From Rhodopirellula sp. (GTDB lineage Bacteria > Planctomycetota > Planctomycetia > Pirellulales > Pirellulaceae), in the NCBI GenBank assembly GCA_002701385.1, contig NZVD01000089.1, positions 12,599-58,754 on the forward strand: 46,156 bases of DNA, given 5' to 3'. Shown here in pieces: positions 1-8,848 of this stretch. The position numbers and the translations under genes are program-made. The notes below the pieces were generated by a model, which did not search any database, was not told where the DNA came from, and saw nothing but the letters and a program-made list of their open reading frames with translations. Every line of letters starts with the position of its first letter. The first letter of the stretch is position 1.

Positions 1-2125
1 GGTTCGAGGTTGACTCAGTTACAGAAAGCAGCCAGTCAGGTGAAATGAAAAGGCCATTCGTCCAAGTAAGAGTTACACCAAACTGATGTCGGTTGCGAAG
101 GAGTTGAATCGGTCCACGAAGAAATGCATCGGTAATGTCAATTACCAAAGCATGCTCGGCGTTCGGTGATGTCGAATCTGGCGATTCAGGGTCGGTAGTA
201 CGAGCAACACAATCAAAAACAGCAACGTTGACCGGTTTTTGGTTGGCGATATCTTCCGGAGGTAGAACTGTAATGATTGACTTAATTAGATTAAAACTCG
301 CAAGGCCATTCAAACGGAATAAACTCCAGCCTTGGCGAAATTCTTCAGGCAACGTGAAGTTGATATTCAAATTCTCGAAAGTAATCTGGCCTCCATAAAC
401 ATCAATGAAAGCCGGGACGGTTGTTTCAAGGGAAGACTCACTAAGTGTGATTCGCAATGTAGGGCGTTCTTCGGCTTTTCCCCGGATTACTAAAGGGTGA
501 TTTAGGTTACTGGCCAAATCCAGGGTAAGTCCCTCGACTGGCATCTCGATGTCCTCCCAAATTTCAATGGCACCGATGTCTTCATCTTCCGCCAGGAGTG
601 AAACAGCAAGCTCGAGACTGTTGACGGCCACCATCGAATCCGGAAGTGTATTCTCGGGGATTCCAACGACTACAGTTTGGAAATCTGATGAGTTAGTAGA
701 TGTTTCTGTTTGGTCTTGGAGATGATCAGCAGCAGCTGGGGCGGTTTTCTGAGTGCCTGCATCTATATTCGGCACCTTCGGGTCGGCTGGGGATTGGTAG
801 GGGGTAGTACTAAATGTTGGAGCAGCGATAACTAAGTCCGCGACTGGTCGATTGATTTGGTGAATCGAAAACGTGGTAACAAGCAAAGCCATTATGGGCA
901 CAAGCCAGCTGAGCTGTGTTTGCCATTTAAATGGGGTCGCAGTGCGAGTTCCCATCCATTGGCGACCTACGCGATCTACCTGAAGTCCGAGTTGTCCTGC
1001 CAACTGAATAATGTCGTTAATGACGTCTGCCGGCTTCGGGTATCTATCGTCAGGCCGCTTTTCTAGCATTTTGTGCAATATCTTTATCGATCCTTCGTCG
1101 AGATCGTTGCGATACACTTTAGGATTGGGCGGGGGATCACTACTATGACTTAACAGCTTTTGTAAAACCGTTCCGGTTGGATACGGGGCTATTCCGGTTA
1201 GCATGTAATACAAAGTACAGCCCAGCGAGTAGATGTCGCTCCGCACATCGGTACCGCGAGGGTCACGGGCCTGTTCTGGCGAGATGTAATCGAACGTTCC
1301 TAGTGTAATACCTGAGGCAGTTACATCGCTGTCATCGTTTTCGACATGATGTAATCTTGCTAGTCCCATATCGACAAGTTTTGCTGTTCCCAGATTAGTG
1401 ACAAGGATGTTGGAAGGTTTGATGTCGCGGTGAACGACATCCCGGTCCGAAGCGTGGACAAGGGCATCCGCAATTTGGAGTACATAGGACCAAGCCTCCT
1501 CTAGGGGAAGAGGGCCCTTGTGTTCAACAAGGTCTCTTATGTTGACGCCATTGATATATTCAAATGCAATGAAATGCCACCCCCGATCCTCCCCTACATA
1601 ATAGACTCTCGCGATATTTGGGTGATCTAAGCGGGCCGCACTTTGGGCCTCATTCGTAAAACGCCGGAGGGATCCGGAGTCGGTCCGATTTTGGGAAAGG
1701 ACTTTGACGGCGACAGTGCGGCTTAATTTTGTATCGGTCGCTCGGTAGACAGCCCCCATTCCCCCTTTGCCAATAAACTCCTCGAGTGTGAAATGTTCAA
1801 GAACTGTTCCTTCAAGTGCCTCACCGATAGGCAATGGCTCGCCTTTAGGAAGCGATGTCCGGCCGGAAGGCAGTTTAGTTATAACCGTTCGCTGTTCTTC
1901 ACTCGGGATAGGATGCGGATCTGACAGGACTGCATCATAATGTGCCGTTTCACTTTCCCCTTGATGCAGAAGCCGATCCTTAGGGGTGAGTTGCGTAGAA
2001 TCGTCTTGGGAATTCGGCGGATTCGATGGTTGTTCGGCGCGATCGTCCACAATGCGACTTGTAAAAAACAATGTTATTAGATGAGCTAATTCTATTTTCG
2101 CTAGTGGGTCAACTGCGGTCAACAC
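1..2125 (-). CDS. Membrane-anchored Ser/Thr protein kinase with C-terminal ectodomain (3' end outside window)
   Basis: Hanks-type kinase that should phosphorylate Ser/Thr on cytosolic proteins. Counting from a GTG at 2125, directly after the sulfatase stop, the glycine loop GKGGMGAVY begins near residue 119, the catalytic HRDIKPSN is at 232-239, a DMG replaces the usual DFG, and YISPEQ matches the activation-segment end. About 110 polar residues precede the kinase domain. One membrane segment lies near 408-424; beyond it are at least 280 residues with repeated short beta-like stretches suggestive of a beta-helix or carbohydrate-binding-like fold (inference). The frame is open to base 1, so the C-terminus is missing. 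A second GTG at 2050 is an alternative start. Adjacency to the sulfatase stop suggests co-transcription. Kinase assignment is firm; ectodomain function unknown. Confidence 0.9.
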   Translation of the reverse strand, partial: MLTAVDPLAKIELAHLITLFFTSRIVDDRAEQPSNPPNSQDDSTQLTPKDRLLHQGESETAHYDAVLSDPHPIPSEEQRTVITKLPSGRTSLPKGEPLPIGEALEGTVLEHFTLEEFIGKGGMGAVYRATDTKLSRTVAVKVLSQNRTDSGSLRRFTNEAQSAARLDHPNIARVYYVGEDRGWHFIAFEYINGVNIRDLVEHKGPLPLEEAWSYVLQIADALVHASDRDVVHRDIKPSNILVTNLGTAKLVDMGLARLHHVENDDSDVTASGITLGTFDYISPEQARDPRGTDVRSDIYSLGCTLYYMLTGIAPYPTGTVLQKLLSHSSDPPPNPKVYRNDLDEGSIKILHKMLEKRPDDRYPKPADVINDIIQLAGQLGLQVDRVGRQWMGTRTATPFKWQTQLSWLVPIMALLVTTFSIHQINRPVADLVIAAPTFSTTPYQSPADPKVPNIDAGTQKTAPAAADHLQDQTETSTNSSDFQTVVVGIPENTLPDSMVAVNSLELAVSLLAEDEDIGAIEIWEDIEMPVEGLTLDLASNLNHPLVIRGKAEERPTLRITLSESSLETTVPAFIDVYGGQITFENLNINFTLPEEFRQGWSLFRLNGLASFNLIKSIITVLPPEDIANQKPVNVAVFDCVARTTDPESPDSTSPNAEHALVIDITDAFLRGPIQLLRNRHQFGVTLTWTNGLFISPDWLLSVTESTSN

Positions 2126-3493
2126 CTAACGCGGAGCAACGTCTTTCCGAACAGGAGCTTGCCAGGGGACTGCTCCACCTCGCTGTATTTGGATCCGCAG
2201 TAAGCGAGACAATTCGTTAAATTTACCGCGGTTAACGTCTGAAAGCTCCGTGCGTTCCTGGGGGTCGGACTTGATATTGTACAACTCCAGAGGTTCGAAT
2301 GGGCTATTGTGTAATAGCTTCCAGTCGCCTTGGATTAAGGCGTTGGTGATCAAACCTTGATAACGCAAGTTGCCTTCTCGTCGATGGAAAAATAGATTCC
2401 TGTTCGGGTTGTTCAGCGTACCACCTTCCAGTACTGGTAATAATGAAATCCCATCGATCTCGTGATTGACTCCGATTCCTGCGATCTCACAGATAGTGGG
2501 GTAGAGATCCATGGTGAGTGCACGTTGGTCTGTAATGCTCCCAGGGATAATCCGTTTTGGCCAACGAATGACTGTAGGGACTCGTAGGCCCCCCTCGTAC
2601 ATACTTTGCTTCCCATCCCTTAAGGGGCCGTTGTTTGCGCCAACATTAATTTGGCCACCATTGTCGGAAGTGAAGATGACGACTGTATTGGATTCCAAAC
2701 CGGTTGCCTTAAGGCATTCTAAGACTTGTCCAATGCCATGATCCATGTGCTCGATTAAAGCGACGAGTTTGGCACGTTTGTCCGACATTTCCGGATGTCG
2801 TTGTTTAACTTTTTCGTACCAGTCCTGAGGAGGTTGAATGGGTGTGTGCGGGGCGTTATATGCCAAGAAAAGGAAGAACGGTTCCTCAGAGGATTTTGCG
2901 TTGTGGAGATAATCACAGGTCCACTTCGTAAAGAGATCGGTCGCATGGCCTGTTGGTAAGATCTTCTTTTCATTTAATCGCATATATCCAATGCCATGCC
3001 GTTCGTGCTTATAGTAATCATCCATCATGTCGCCCAGCCAGCCATGGAAATGATCGAATCCGCGATTGTTAGGCCAATGCTCTTCAGTTAGTCCAAGATG
3101 CCATTTTCCGATCAATGCTGTTTGATAGCCGGCTTGTTTAATTTTGTGACCGATCGTGATCACATCCTTTTGTAAATAACCCCAGCTGTCTTGCGGGTAG
3201 GTGCGAATTACGCCCGGGACGCCGACCAGCTCAGGATATCGGCCACTGATAAAGGAAGCTCGACTTGGCGAACAAACCGGACAGTTTGCATAGAAGTTGA
3301 TGAATTTAAGGCCTTCCGTGACAAGCCCATCGACAGCAGGTGTAGATAGGTCTTTTGCGCCGTAACTGGAGAGGTCACCATAGCCAAGGTCGTCAACCAT
3401 AATTGCAAGGATATTTGGAGTGTCCGCCGCGTTACTGTTTGAGGTCGCAAGACATATAGCTGTAAAAAATATGCTCAGTAGCTTTGTCTTCAT
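2126..3493 (-). CDS. Secreted type I (formylglycine) sulfatase
   Basis: Hydrolyses a sulfate ester, probably on a sulfated polysaccharide, outside the cytoplasm. The 455-residue protein starts with a signal peptide (hydrophobic 5-16, likely cleavage near A22/A23). The metal-binding Asp pair is in IMVDDLGYGD (D34, D35), and the sulfatase signature CSPSR carries C74, the residue converted to formylglycine. Further family motifs are GKWHLG, the APHTP stretch and TSDNGG. The C-terminal part has the usual planctomycete form ending in a soluble tail, with no membrane anchor or dockerin. No sulfatase-maturing enzyme is in the window. The kinase gene follows with no spacing, rsgA lies 15 bases upstream. 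Family certain; substrate not predictable from sequence alone. Confidence 0.93.
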   Translation of the reverse strand: MKTKLLSIFFTAICLATSNSNAADTPNILAIMVDDLGYGDLSSYGAKDLSTPAVDGLVTEGLKFINFYANCPVCSPSRASFISGRYPELVGVPGVIRTYPQDSWGYLQKDVITIGHKIKQAGYQTALIGKWHLGLTEEHWPNNRGFDHFHGWLGDMMDDYYKHERHGIGYMRLNEKKILPTGHATDLFTKWTCDYLHNAKSSEEPFFLFLAYNAPHTPIQPPQDWYEKVKQRHPEMSDKRAKLVALIEHMDHGIGQVLECLKATGLESNTVVIFTSDNGGQINVGANNGPLRDGKQSMYEGGLRVPTVIRWPKRIIPGSITDQRALTMDLYPTICEIAGIGVNHEIDGISLLPVLEGGTLNNPNRNLFFHRREGNLRYQGLITNALIQGDWKLLHNSPFEPLELYNIKSDPQERTELSDVNRGKFNELSRLLRIQIQRGGAVPWQAPVRKDVAPR

Positions 3494-3508
3494 GATGTAA
3501 TTAAATCC

Positions 3509-4660
3509 CTATATCTCGTGGCGAATTTGGCAATAGCTTTCATACCTGCGGAGGTCCAGAAGTCCTTCAGCCACCGCTCTTTTAACACCACATGGTTGCT
3601 CGTGTACGTGTGAACAATCCGGAAAGCGGCATTCATTTATATATGGCCGCAAATCCCGGAATAAACCCGCTACCTCTTCGGGAACCACATCCCATAACTG
3701 AAACTGCCGGATACCAGGAGTGTCGACAATATAGCCCTCGTTGCCGAGTTCGATTAAGGTCGCTGCGGTAGTGGTATGACGTCCTTTTTGGTTGTCCATA
3801 CTAACAGAATTCGTACGTAGCTCTAGTGTAGGATTTGCGGCATTCAAAAGCGATGACTTGCCAACTCCGGATTGTCCAACTACTACATTTTGTTTCGAAC
3901 GTATCAAGGATCGAAACTGCTCAATACCTGTACCCTTCTCCGCAGAAGTGAAGATGACGCGATAACCGAGTTGCCCATAAGTGCCAGCGATAGCCTGCAA
4001 TGAAATGGGGTCAATAAGATCGGTCTTATTGAAACAAATCACAGGTTCACACCCGACCTGTTCTGCCGTGACCAGAAAACGGTCAATCAGATTTGGTTTT
4101 AACGCGGGTTCAGCAACACTTGCAACTATGATCAATCGGTCCACATTGGCGACAAGAACGTGTTGCTGGCCTTTACTGGTTCGACTGATGCAACCATAAC
4201 GAGGTTCCACGCGTACAATTAGGCCCTCATTCCGGCTTCCCGCGTCAGTGGAGAGTTCAGGTTTGAGACTTACAATGTCTCCCGCTACGACGACATTTCG
4301 TTGCGTGGTACGAATGTTCTTAAGGAGTCCACGCACGGCGCAGTGATATCGATTACCGTCGGAAGCGGACACAATGCAGTCGATTCCGTGTACACTCAAG
4401 ACCCTGCCCTGTATGCACTCTTCCGCCTTGATTTCCAACTGGATATCGATCGCATCATGGGCATCGGAGGAGTTTGCCCCGATCACTGTGCGATGTCTGG
4501 TAAGTTCTCCCTTGCCATTAAGTCGCTCTTGATGAAGCGTTGGCTTGTCCTCGAATCCGTGTTCGTTATACTCGCGAGTAAAGTCACCCCTTCGTCGTCG
4601 CGCCTGATGCCCTTTTTTTAGCTGAGTCCGAAGCTTCTTAATGTTCTTCTTTTTTGACAT
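3509..4660 (-). CDS. rsgA: Ribosome small-subunit-dependent GTPase A
   Basis: Late 30S assembly factor whose GTPase is stimulated by the small subunit. Order of elements shows the circular permutation of the YjeQ/RsgA family: an OB-fold region (about 80-155), then G4 NKTD (211-214), G1 GQSGVGKS (262-269), G3 DTPG (313-316), then the C-terminal zinc knuckle with C344, C349, H351 and C357 in a CX4CXHX5C array. At 383 residues it is longer than many family members because of a very basic N-terminal extension (first 25 residues rich in Lys and Arg) followed by a polar linker, probably contacting rRNA (inference). Sits between ftsH and the sulfatase on the same strand, 22 bases after ftsH. Confidence 0.95.
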   Translation of the reverse strand: MSKKKNIKKLRTQLKKGHQARRRRGDFTREYNEHGFEDKPTLHQERLNGKGELTRHRTVIGANSSDAHDAIDIQLEIKAEECIQGRVLSVHGIDCIVSASDGNRYHCAVRGLLKNIRTTQRNVVVAGDIVSLKPELSTDAGSRNEGLIVRVEPRYGCISRTSKGQQHVLVANVDRLIIVASVAEPALKPNLIDRFLVTAEQVGCEPVICFNKTDLIDPISLQAIAGTYGQLGYRVIFTSAEKGTGIEQFRSLIRSKQNVVVGQSGVGKSSLLNAANPTLELRTNSVSMDNQKGRHTTTAATLIELGNEGYIVDTPGIRQFQLWDVVPEEVAGLFRDLRPYINECRFPDCSHVHEQPCGVKRAVAEGLLDLRRYESYCQIRHEI

Positions 4661-4682
4661 GAAAGTCTCAGCTCAGCACGGG

Positions 4683-6815
4683 TTAAAAACTCTGGGGAGC
4701 AGTATCCGTTTCGCCGGATTCGCCTTCGGTAACCTGCTTGTTCGCGTTACCGTCATTTGAATCGGTTGGCGTGCAATCAGATTCTGACTCGACAGCAGAC
4801 ACGTCGCCATCGCCTGCGGTCGTTTCATCTATTTCAGGATCATCTATAGTTTCGATTTGTCCCTGCTGATCTTCTTTTGCTTTTGGCATTGGATGAACGG
4901 ACGGGCCGATGACATCCGCAATCTGTTCTTCGGAGAGTTCTTCGGACTCTACTAATTTTTCAGTAAGGTTTTCGAGTTCTTCGCGGTATTGAACAAGCAA
5001 TTCATCCGCGCGTTTCTCCGCCTCGTGCAGGAAGTTGGCGACTTCACTGTCAATGACTTCCATGGTGTGTTCACTAAACTGTCGTTGCTCATGAATCTCC
5101 CGACCCAAGAACGGGTCTTCATCGGACAATTTATAACTGACAGGACCGAGTGCTTCGCTCATTCCCCAACGAGTCACCATCCTTCTTGCGGTTGAAGTGG
5201 CTCGTTCTAGGTCGTTCTCTGCACCAACGGCAGTTTCATTGTAAAGCAACTTTTCCGCGGCTCGACCGGCCAGAAGAACAACCAAATGGTCCTTTAGTTG
5301 AGTTTCCGACATGGAAACGCGATCCTCTTCGGGGAGCATCTGGGTGGATCCTAGTGAGCGTCCGCGGGGAATAATAGTAACCTTGTGCACCCTGTCGGCG
5401 CCCTTGAGAAACCACGAGGCTAGGGTGTGACCTGCTTCGTGATAAGCAGTCTTTTCTTTGTCTTCAGCAGTCAAATGTTCTTCGCGTTTAGCTCCCATCA
5501 GAATTTTGTCACGAGCGTAATCAAAATCTTCCATCTCGACACAGTCTTTATCATGACGAGCAGCCCAAAGTGCAGCTTCGTTCACCATGTTGCGGATATC
5601 CGCACCGGTTAATCCTACAGTGCCCGCCGCCAATCGCTCTAGGTCGACGTCATTTGAAAGTGGCACCCGACGGACATGCACCTTAAAGATGTCGCGTCTC
5701 CCTTTTTGCGTTGGCTTACCTACCGTCACGTGGCGATCAAACCGCCCAGGCCGAAGCAAGGCGGGATCGAGGACGTCGGGACGATTGGTTGCAGCTACAA
5801 CGATTACAGAGTCATTGGTTGCAAAACCATCCATTTCACCGAGGATTTGATTAAGTGTCTGTTCACGCTCGTCATGACCACCTCCGACACCAGCGCCACG
5901 CTGTCGTCCAACAGCATCGATTTCATCGATGAAGATAATGGCGGGAGATGATTCTTTGGCCTGCTGGAAGAGATCCCGTACCCGACTTGCACCGACCCCA
6001 ACAAACATCTGAATGAACTCAGAGCCGTTAATAGAGAAAAATGGGACTCCAGCTTCACCGGCGACAGCTCGAGCAAGCAGTGTCTTACCTGTCCCGGGCG
6101 GTCCGTTAAGCAGGACGCCCTTTGGTACTCGCCCGCCCAGCTTTTGGAATTTGTCAGGACTCGATAGAAACTCAACGATTTCCTGCAAATCTGATTTTGC
6201 AGCCTTTTGACCAGCGACATCCTTAAAGGTAATTGGCTCCTCATCCTGGTCATAACGCTTTGCGTTACTTTTACCGAACCCGGAAAGAAAACCACCACCC
6301 ATGAATTGACTTTGGCTACGGCGGTATGAAATCCAAAAGAAAATTAGGATCGCAATAGGCAAAAGTATTGCGATAAATAGTATCACCGATGCAGTGGTAT
6401 CTTGAGGGCTATACCGATATTCAATCTTGTTTTCGCTAATCGGATCAAATTTTAGATCAAGCAATTTTTTCAAGTCGCTCGGACCATTCGATTTTGGAAT
6501 GACAACCTGGACTTTATCAAATTCACGAGTCGTCGCACCAGCGAATGGAAGGTTTTGTGTCTGCTTGAAGACAACGATAGCGTGGTTGGTTTGCTGATCT
6601 ATCGTAATATCTTTGATGTCTCCGCGGTCGATTGCCGTACTACCCGCCTTGAAAGGGGTGTTGAGCCACGTTTCCAACTCGCTATAGTCACGTGTTGGCG
6701 GCGCTGAAGAGGAATTGAGCAATAAGACTATAAACACAAACAGTAGAAGAAAAAGCCAAATCCTGGAATTACTGCGTTGAGTTTGCGGTGGGCGATCTGT
6801 AGGCGGTCTATCCAT
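4683..6815 (-). CDS. ftsH: ATP-dependent zinc metalloprotease FtsH
   Basis: Membrane-bound AAA+ protease that degrades misassembled membrane proteins and some regulators. Counting from ATG at 6815: first membrane helix near 19-35, a periplasmic domain, second helix near 144-162, Walker A GPPGTGKT at 238-245, Walker [16 protein letters not shown], second-region-of-homology arginines in [18 protein letters not shown], and the zinc site HEAGH at 459-463. The C-terminal 60 or so residues after the protease domain are acidic and low complexity. The longest frame begins at a TTG (6833), six codons upstream; I prefer the ATG, though neither has a strong ribosome site. FtsH controls LpxC turnover in E. 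coli, and lpxC is in this window, but no such link is shown here. Confidence 0.96.
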   Translation of the reverse strand: MDRPPTDRPPQTQRSNSRIWLFLLLFVFIVLLLNSSSAPPTRDYSELETWLNTPFKAGSTAIDRGDIKDITIDQQTNHAIVVFKQTQNLPFAGATTREFDKVQVVIPKSNGPSDLKKLLDLKFDPISENKIEYRYSPQDTTASVILFIAILLPIAILIFFWISYRRSQSQFMGGGFLSGFGKSNAKRYDQDEEPITFKDVAGQKAAKSDLQEIVEFLSSPDKFQKLGGRVPKGVLLNGPPGTGKTLLARAVAGEAGVPFFSINGSEFIQMFVGVGASRVRDLFQQAKESSPAIIFIDEIDAVGRQRGAGVGGGHDEREQTLNQILGEMDGFATNDSVIVVAATNRPDVLDPALLRPGRFDRHVTVGKPTQKGRRDIFKVHVRRVPLSNDVDLERLAAGTVGLTGADIRNMVNEAALWAARHDKDCVEMEDFDYARDKILMGAKREEHLTAEDKEKTAYHEAGHTLASWFLKGADRVHKVTIIPRGRSLGSTQMLPEEDRVSMSETQLKDHLVVLLAGRAAEKLLYNETAVGAENDLERATSTARRMVTRWGMSEALGPVSYKLSDEDPFLGREIHEQRQFSEHTMEVIDSEVANFLHEAEKRADELLVQYREELENLTEKLVESEELSEEQIADVIGPSVHPMPKAKEDQQGQIETIDDPEIDETTAGDGDVSAVESESDCTPTDSNDGNANKQVTEGESGETDTAPQSF

Positions 6816-6913
6816 TCGATGTCGTGTACTCAAAGGACTTTAGGGGTAACAATTGGCGACAATAAAGACTTGGATTTTCTCGAAGGCTAATCGGAGCCAG
6901 CTAATCGCCACTG

Positions 6914-6927
6914 ATTATATTATTATA
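6914..6927 (-). promoter_or_regulatory. Possible -10 elements upstream of ftsH
   Basis: On the minus strand two overlapping-range TATAAT hexamers occur (plus-strand 6914-6919 and 6922-6927), about 100 bases before the ftsH ATG in the 178-base gap between ftsH and the CX4CH gene. No good -35 hexamer sits at 16-18 bases, so this is only a candidate. Confidence 0.3.
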
Positions 6928-6993
6928 TGAAATGACGGTTTCGCCAATGCAGCTAGAAGGTCGCATTTGATGGCGACGTCAGAAATAATGGAC

Positions 6994-8310
6994 CTATTCT
7001 TTGGTGCTTTTACGTATCAATTTAAGGACGCGGTCACTTGGCAAGGGAAACTCGATGTCTATACCCGGCGTCAAATTGTTCGTTTCAGTGGCCTCTGGAC
7101 TGAATATCTTTAGCGTATCGTTACTAGATTCGTGCATCGGTAAGCCAGCAAAGCCCTGTGAAAACTCAACGGGCCGAAACAAATCGCTAGACAAAATTTG
7201 TACACCCAAAGATGTATCTTGGAGATTCGGTGAACGGACTGGATCGGAATCGTCACTGCCGGTTGAGTTGTTTGTTTCACTTGGAATTGTGATTCTCACG
7301 GCCTGCAATACGTCGCTTCCCAAGCTTTCCTTCTTAAACATAATCGCTCCCGGGTTAGTCGGACGGTGTAAGCTAGCCGGTTTAACATGATTCTCTTGCT
7401 TGACAGTCGTAGTGAGACGCACCCAATTGACAAGAGAATTTATCTTTGCTGGTTCCGCCAATGACAGGGGAGCGGATCTTGATTTACCATGTTTTGTCGT
7501 AGCCTGCGTCAACAATCGACTCTCAGGAGGATTGGCGAAGTTTAAATACCTCGTCGTATTGTAAAGATTACGATAACTGATAGTTTTCGGAGTAGTCTTT
7601 GTCCAGCGTGAATCTAGCAGGCGGAACTCTGAGTGTGAGTTGACCCCATGACAGCCTGCCACAGCGCACCGATTTAAAAGAAGTGGTTGAATTCGACTGA
7701 CAAACGATTGAATGACCGACGGCTCCAAGGCACTCACTCGAATAGCAATCGTTTCGTTGGATGCTAATGATCGTTTTTGAATCTGTGTTTTTGGGGCGGT
7801 GGCCTTTTGCGGACTACGAGCAATAGCAAGCCTCGACTGGATGGGAATGATCCCCTTTTCTCTTGGATCGATTCTTATGGCTTCCTTTAAGTGGTTATCA
7901 GCATATTCATATAGCTGGTTAGCCAGACACCAACTGGCCATCTTTAAATGTGCAGTAGCACTGCTGTTTACATGACTGGCACGCCGAAACAGATAGACCT
8001 CATCAATTGAGTCACTCGTAAATTCAACTTGATCTTCTCTTAATCGAATGACACCGCCGCCATTCAACCGCACCTCATAGCCGACACCCGTAAGTGTGTA
8101 CTGTCCACCCAGCAACTGACCATTTCTGAGCAGAAGAATACCTTGCCTCAGGCTCGGATTTTCCGCCACCAAATTCGCGGTTAAGGAAGGTTGTTGCCCA
8201 ATGGTTATAGGTGGACGAAGCAATATCGTTGCAAAAACAAGCAATGTGAGCCTGCTCAGCACGTAGCATCGACAATCGGGGCTTATTTTGGAAACGCTTC
8301 GGACAGTCAT
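6994..8310 (-). CDS. Secreted planctomycete protein with CX4CH (cytochrome c-like) motif
   Basis: Uncharacterised 438-residue protein. It begins with a long n-region and a hydrophobic segment (about 18-38) that looks like a signal peptide ending near IGQQ. Residues 50-110 resemble a small beta-rich domain seen in planctomycete secreted proteins, followed by a helical repeat-like part. In the middle is the segment IQPLLLNRCAVAGCHG, a CX4CH motif that could bind heme c (CX4CH heme sites are known in some multiheme cytochromes) or act as a metal/disulfide site. The C-terminal third is Ser/Thr-rich and probably disordered. Resembles the planctomycete-type 'IQPxLxxxC...CHG' proteins by memory; no function is established. 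Upstream gap 8311-8519 is divergent to acyP and shows nothing further. Confidence 0.7.
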   Translation of the reverse strand: MTVRSVSKISPDCRCYVLSRLTLLVFATILLRPPITIGQQPSLTANLVAENPSLRQGILLLRNGQLLGGQYTLTGVGYEVRLNGGGVIRLREDQVEFTSDSIDEVYLFRRASHVNSSATAHLKMASWCLANQLYEYADNHLKEAIRIDPREKGIIPIQSRLAIARSPQKATAPKTQIQKRSLASNETIAIRVSALEPSVIQSFVSRIQPLLLNRCAVAGCHGVNSHSEFRLLDSRWTKTTPKTISYRNLYNTTRYLNFANPPESRLLTQATTKHGKSRSAPLSLAEPAKINSLVNWVRLTTTVKQENHVKPASLHRPTNPGAIMFKKESLGSDVLQAVRITIPSETNNSTGSDDSDPVRSPNLQDTSLGVQILSSDLFRPVEFSQGFAGLPMHESSNDTLKIFSPEATETNNLTPGIDIEFPLPSDRVLKLIRKSTKE

Positions 8311-8519
8311 ATTCGAAGATTACGAGATGACAGGATTTGGCGTCAATATCACTACATTCGTCATATGAGGCGATTGAATTAGCAATTAACAGAAAAGCTA
8401 TGCAGGAGTATGTGGTGTTTTGCAACATCTAGGCAAATACGAGTGAAAATGTAGTTGCCAGACCACTTTCAACTATAAATTGAATTCACTAGTACGAACC
8501 CTGGGAATAATCAAACTCA

Positions 8520-8789
8520 ATGATACGTCGCGATGTCATTTATCAGGGGCGCGTCCAAGGCGTTGGGTTCCGTTGGACGACAAATCGTCTTGCACGTGAC
8601 TTTGCCGTGTCGGGCACGGTAGAGAATCGTTCGGACGGATCGGTTTATATGGTAGTTGAAGGCACGCAAAGCGAAATCGACCAATTCATGGAGGCCATTG
8701 CCACCCGGATGTCGACGAATATTAAATCCACGAGCATACAAGAAGGTATCGCCAGTAAAGAATTTCAAGAGTTTAGGGTCAATTACTAG
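8520..8789 (+). CDS. acyP: Acylphosphatase
   Basis: Small (89 residues) enzyme that hydrolyses the carboxyl-phosphate bond of acylphosphates in the cytosol. The family signature GRVQGVGFRW contains the phosphate-binding Arg (R18), and GTVENRSDGSV supplies the catalytic Asn (N36). Length and motif order match single-domain acylphosphatases. No clear Shine-Dalgarno precedes the ATG. It lies 59 bases upstream of the ABC permease on the same strand; no functional connection is obvious. Confidence 0.93.
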   Translation: MIRRDVIYQGRVQGVGFRWTTNRLARDFAVSGTVENRSDGSVYMVVEGTQSEIDQFMEAIATRMSTNIKSTSIQEGIASKEFQEFRVNY

Positions 8790-8848
8790 TTGAACCAATT
8801 CACTTGTTGACTCGTAGACTTAGGCACTAAGTAAAACAAAGTATTAGC

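Noticed and set aside
5804-6298. 164-codon frame inside ftsH
   Set aside because: Shadow of the strongly conserved FtsH AAA domain in another frame.
8075-8428. Minus-strand frame with a signal-peptide-like start overlapping the CX4CH gene
   Set aside because: Overlaps the better-supported gene in another frame; the rest of the translation has no domain features.
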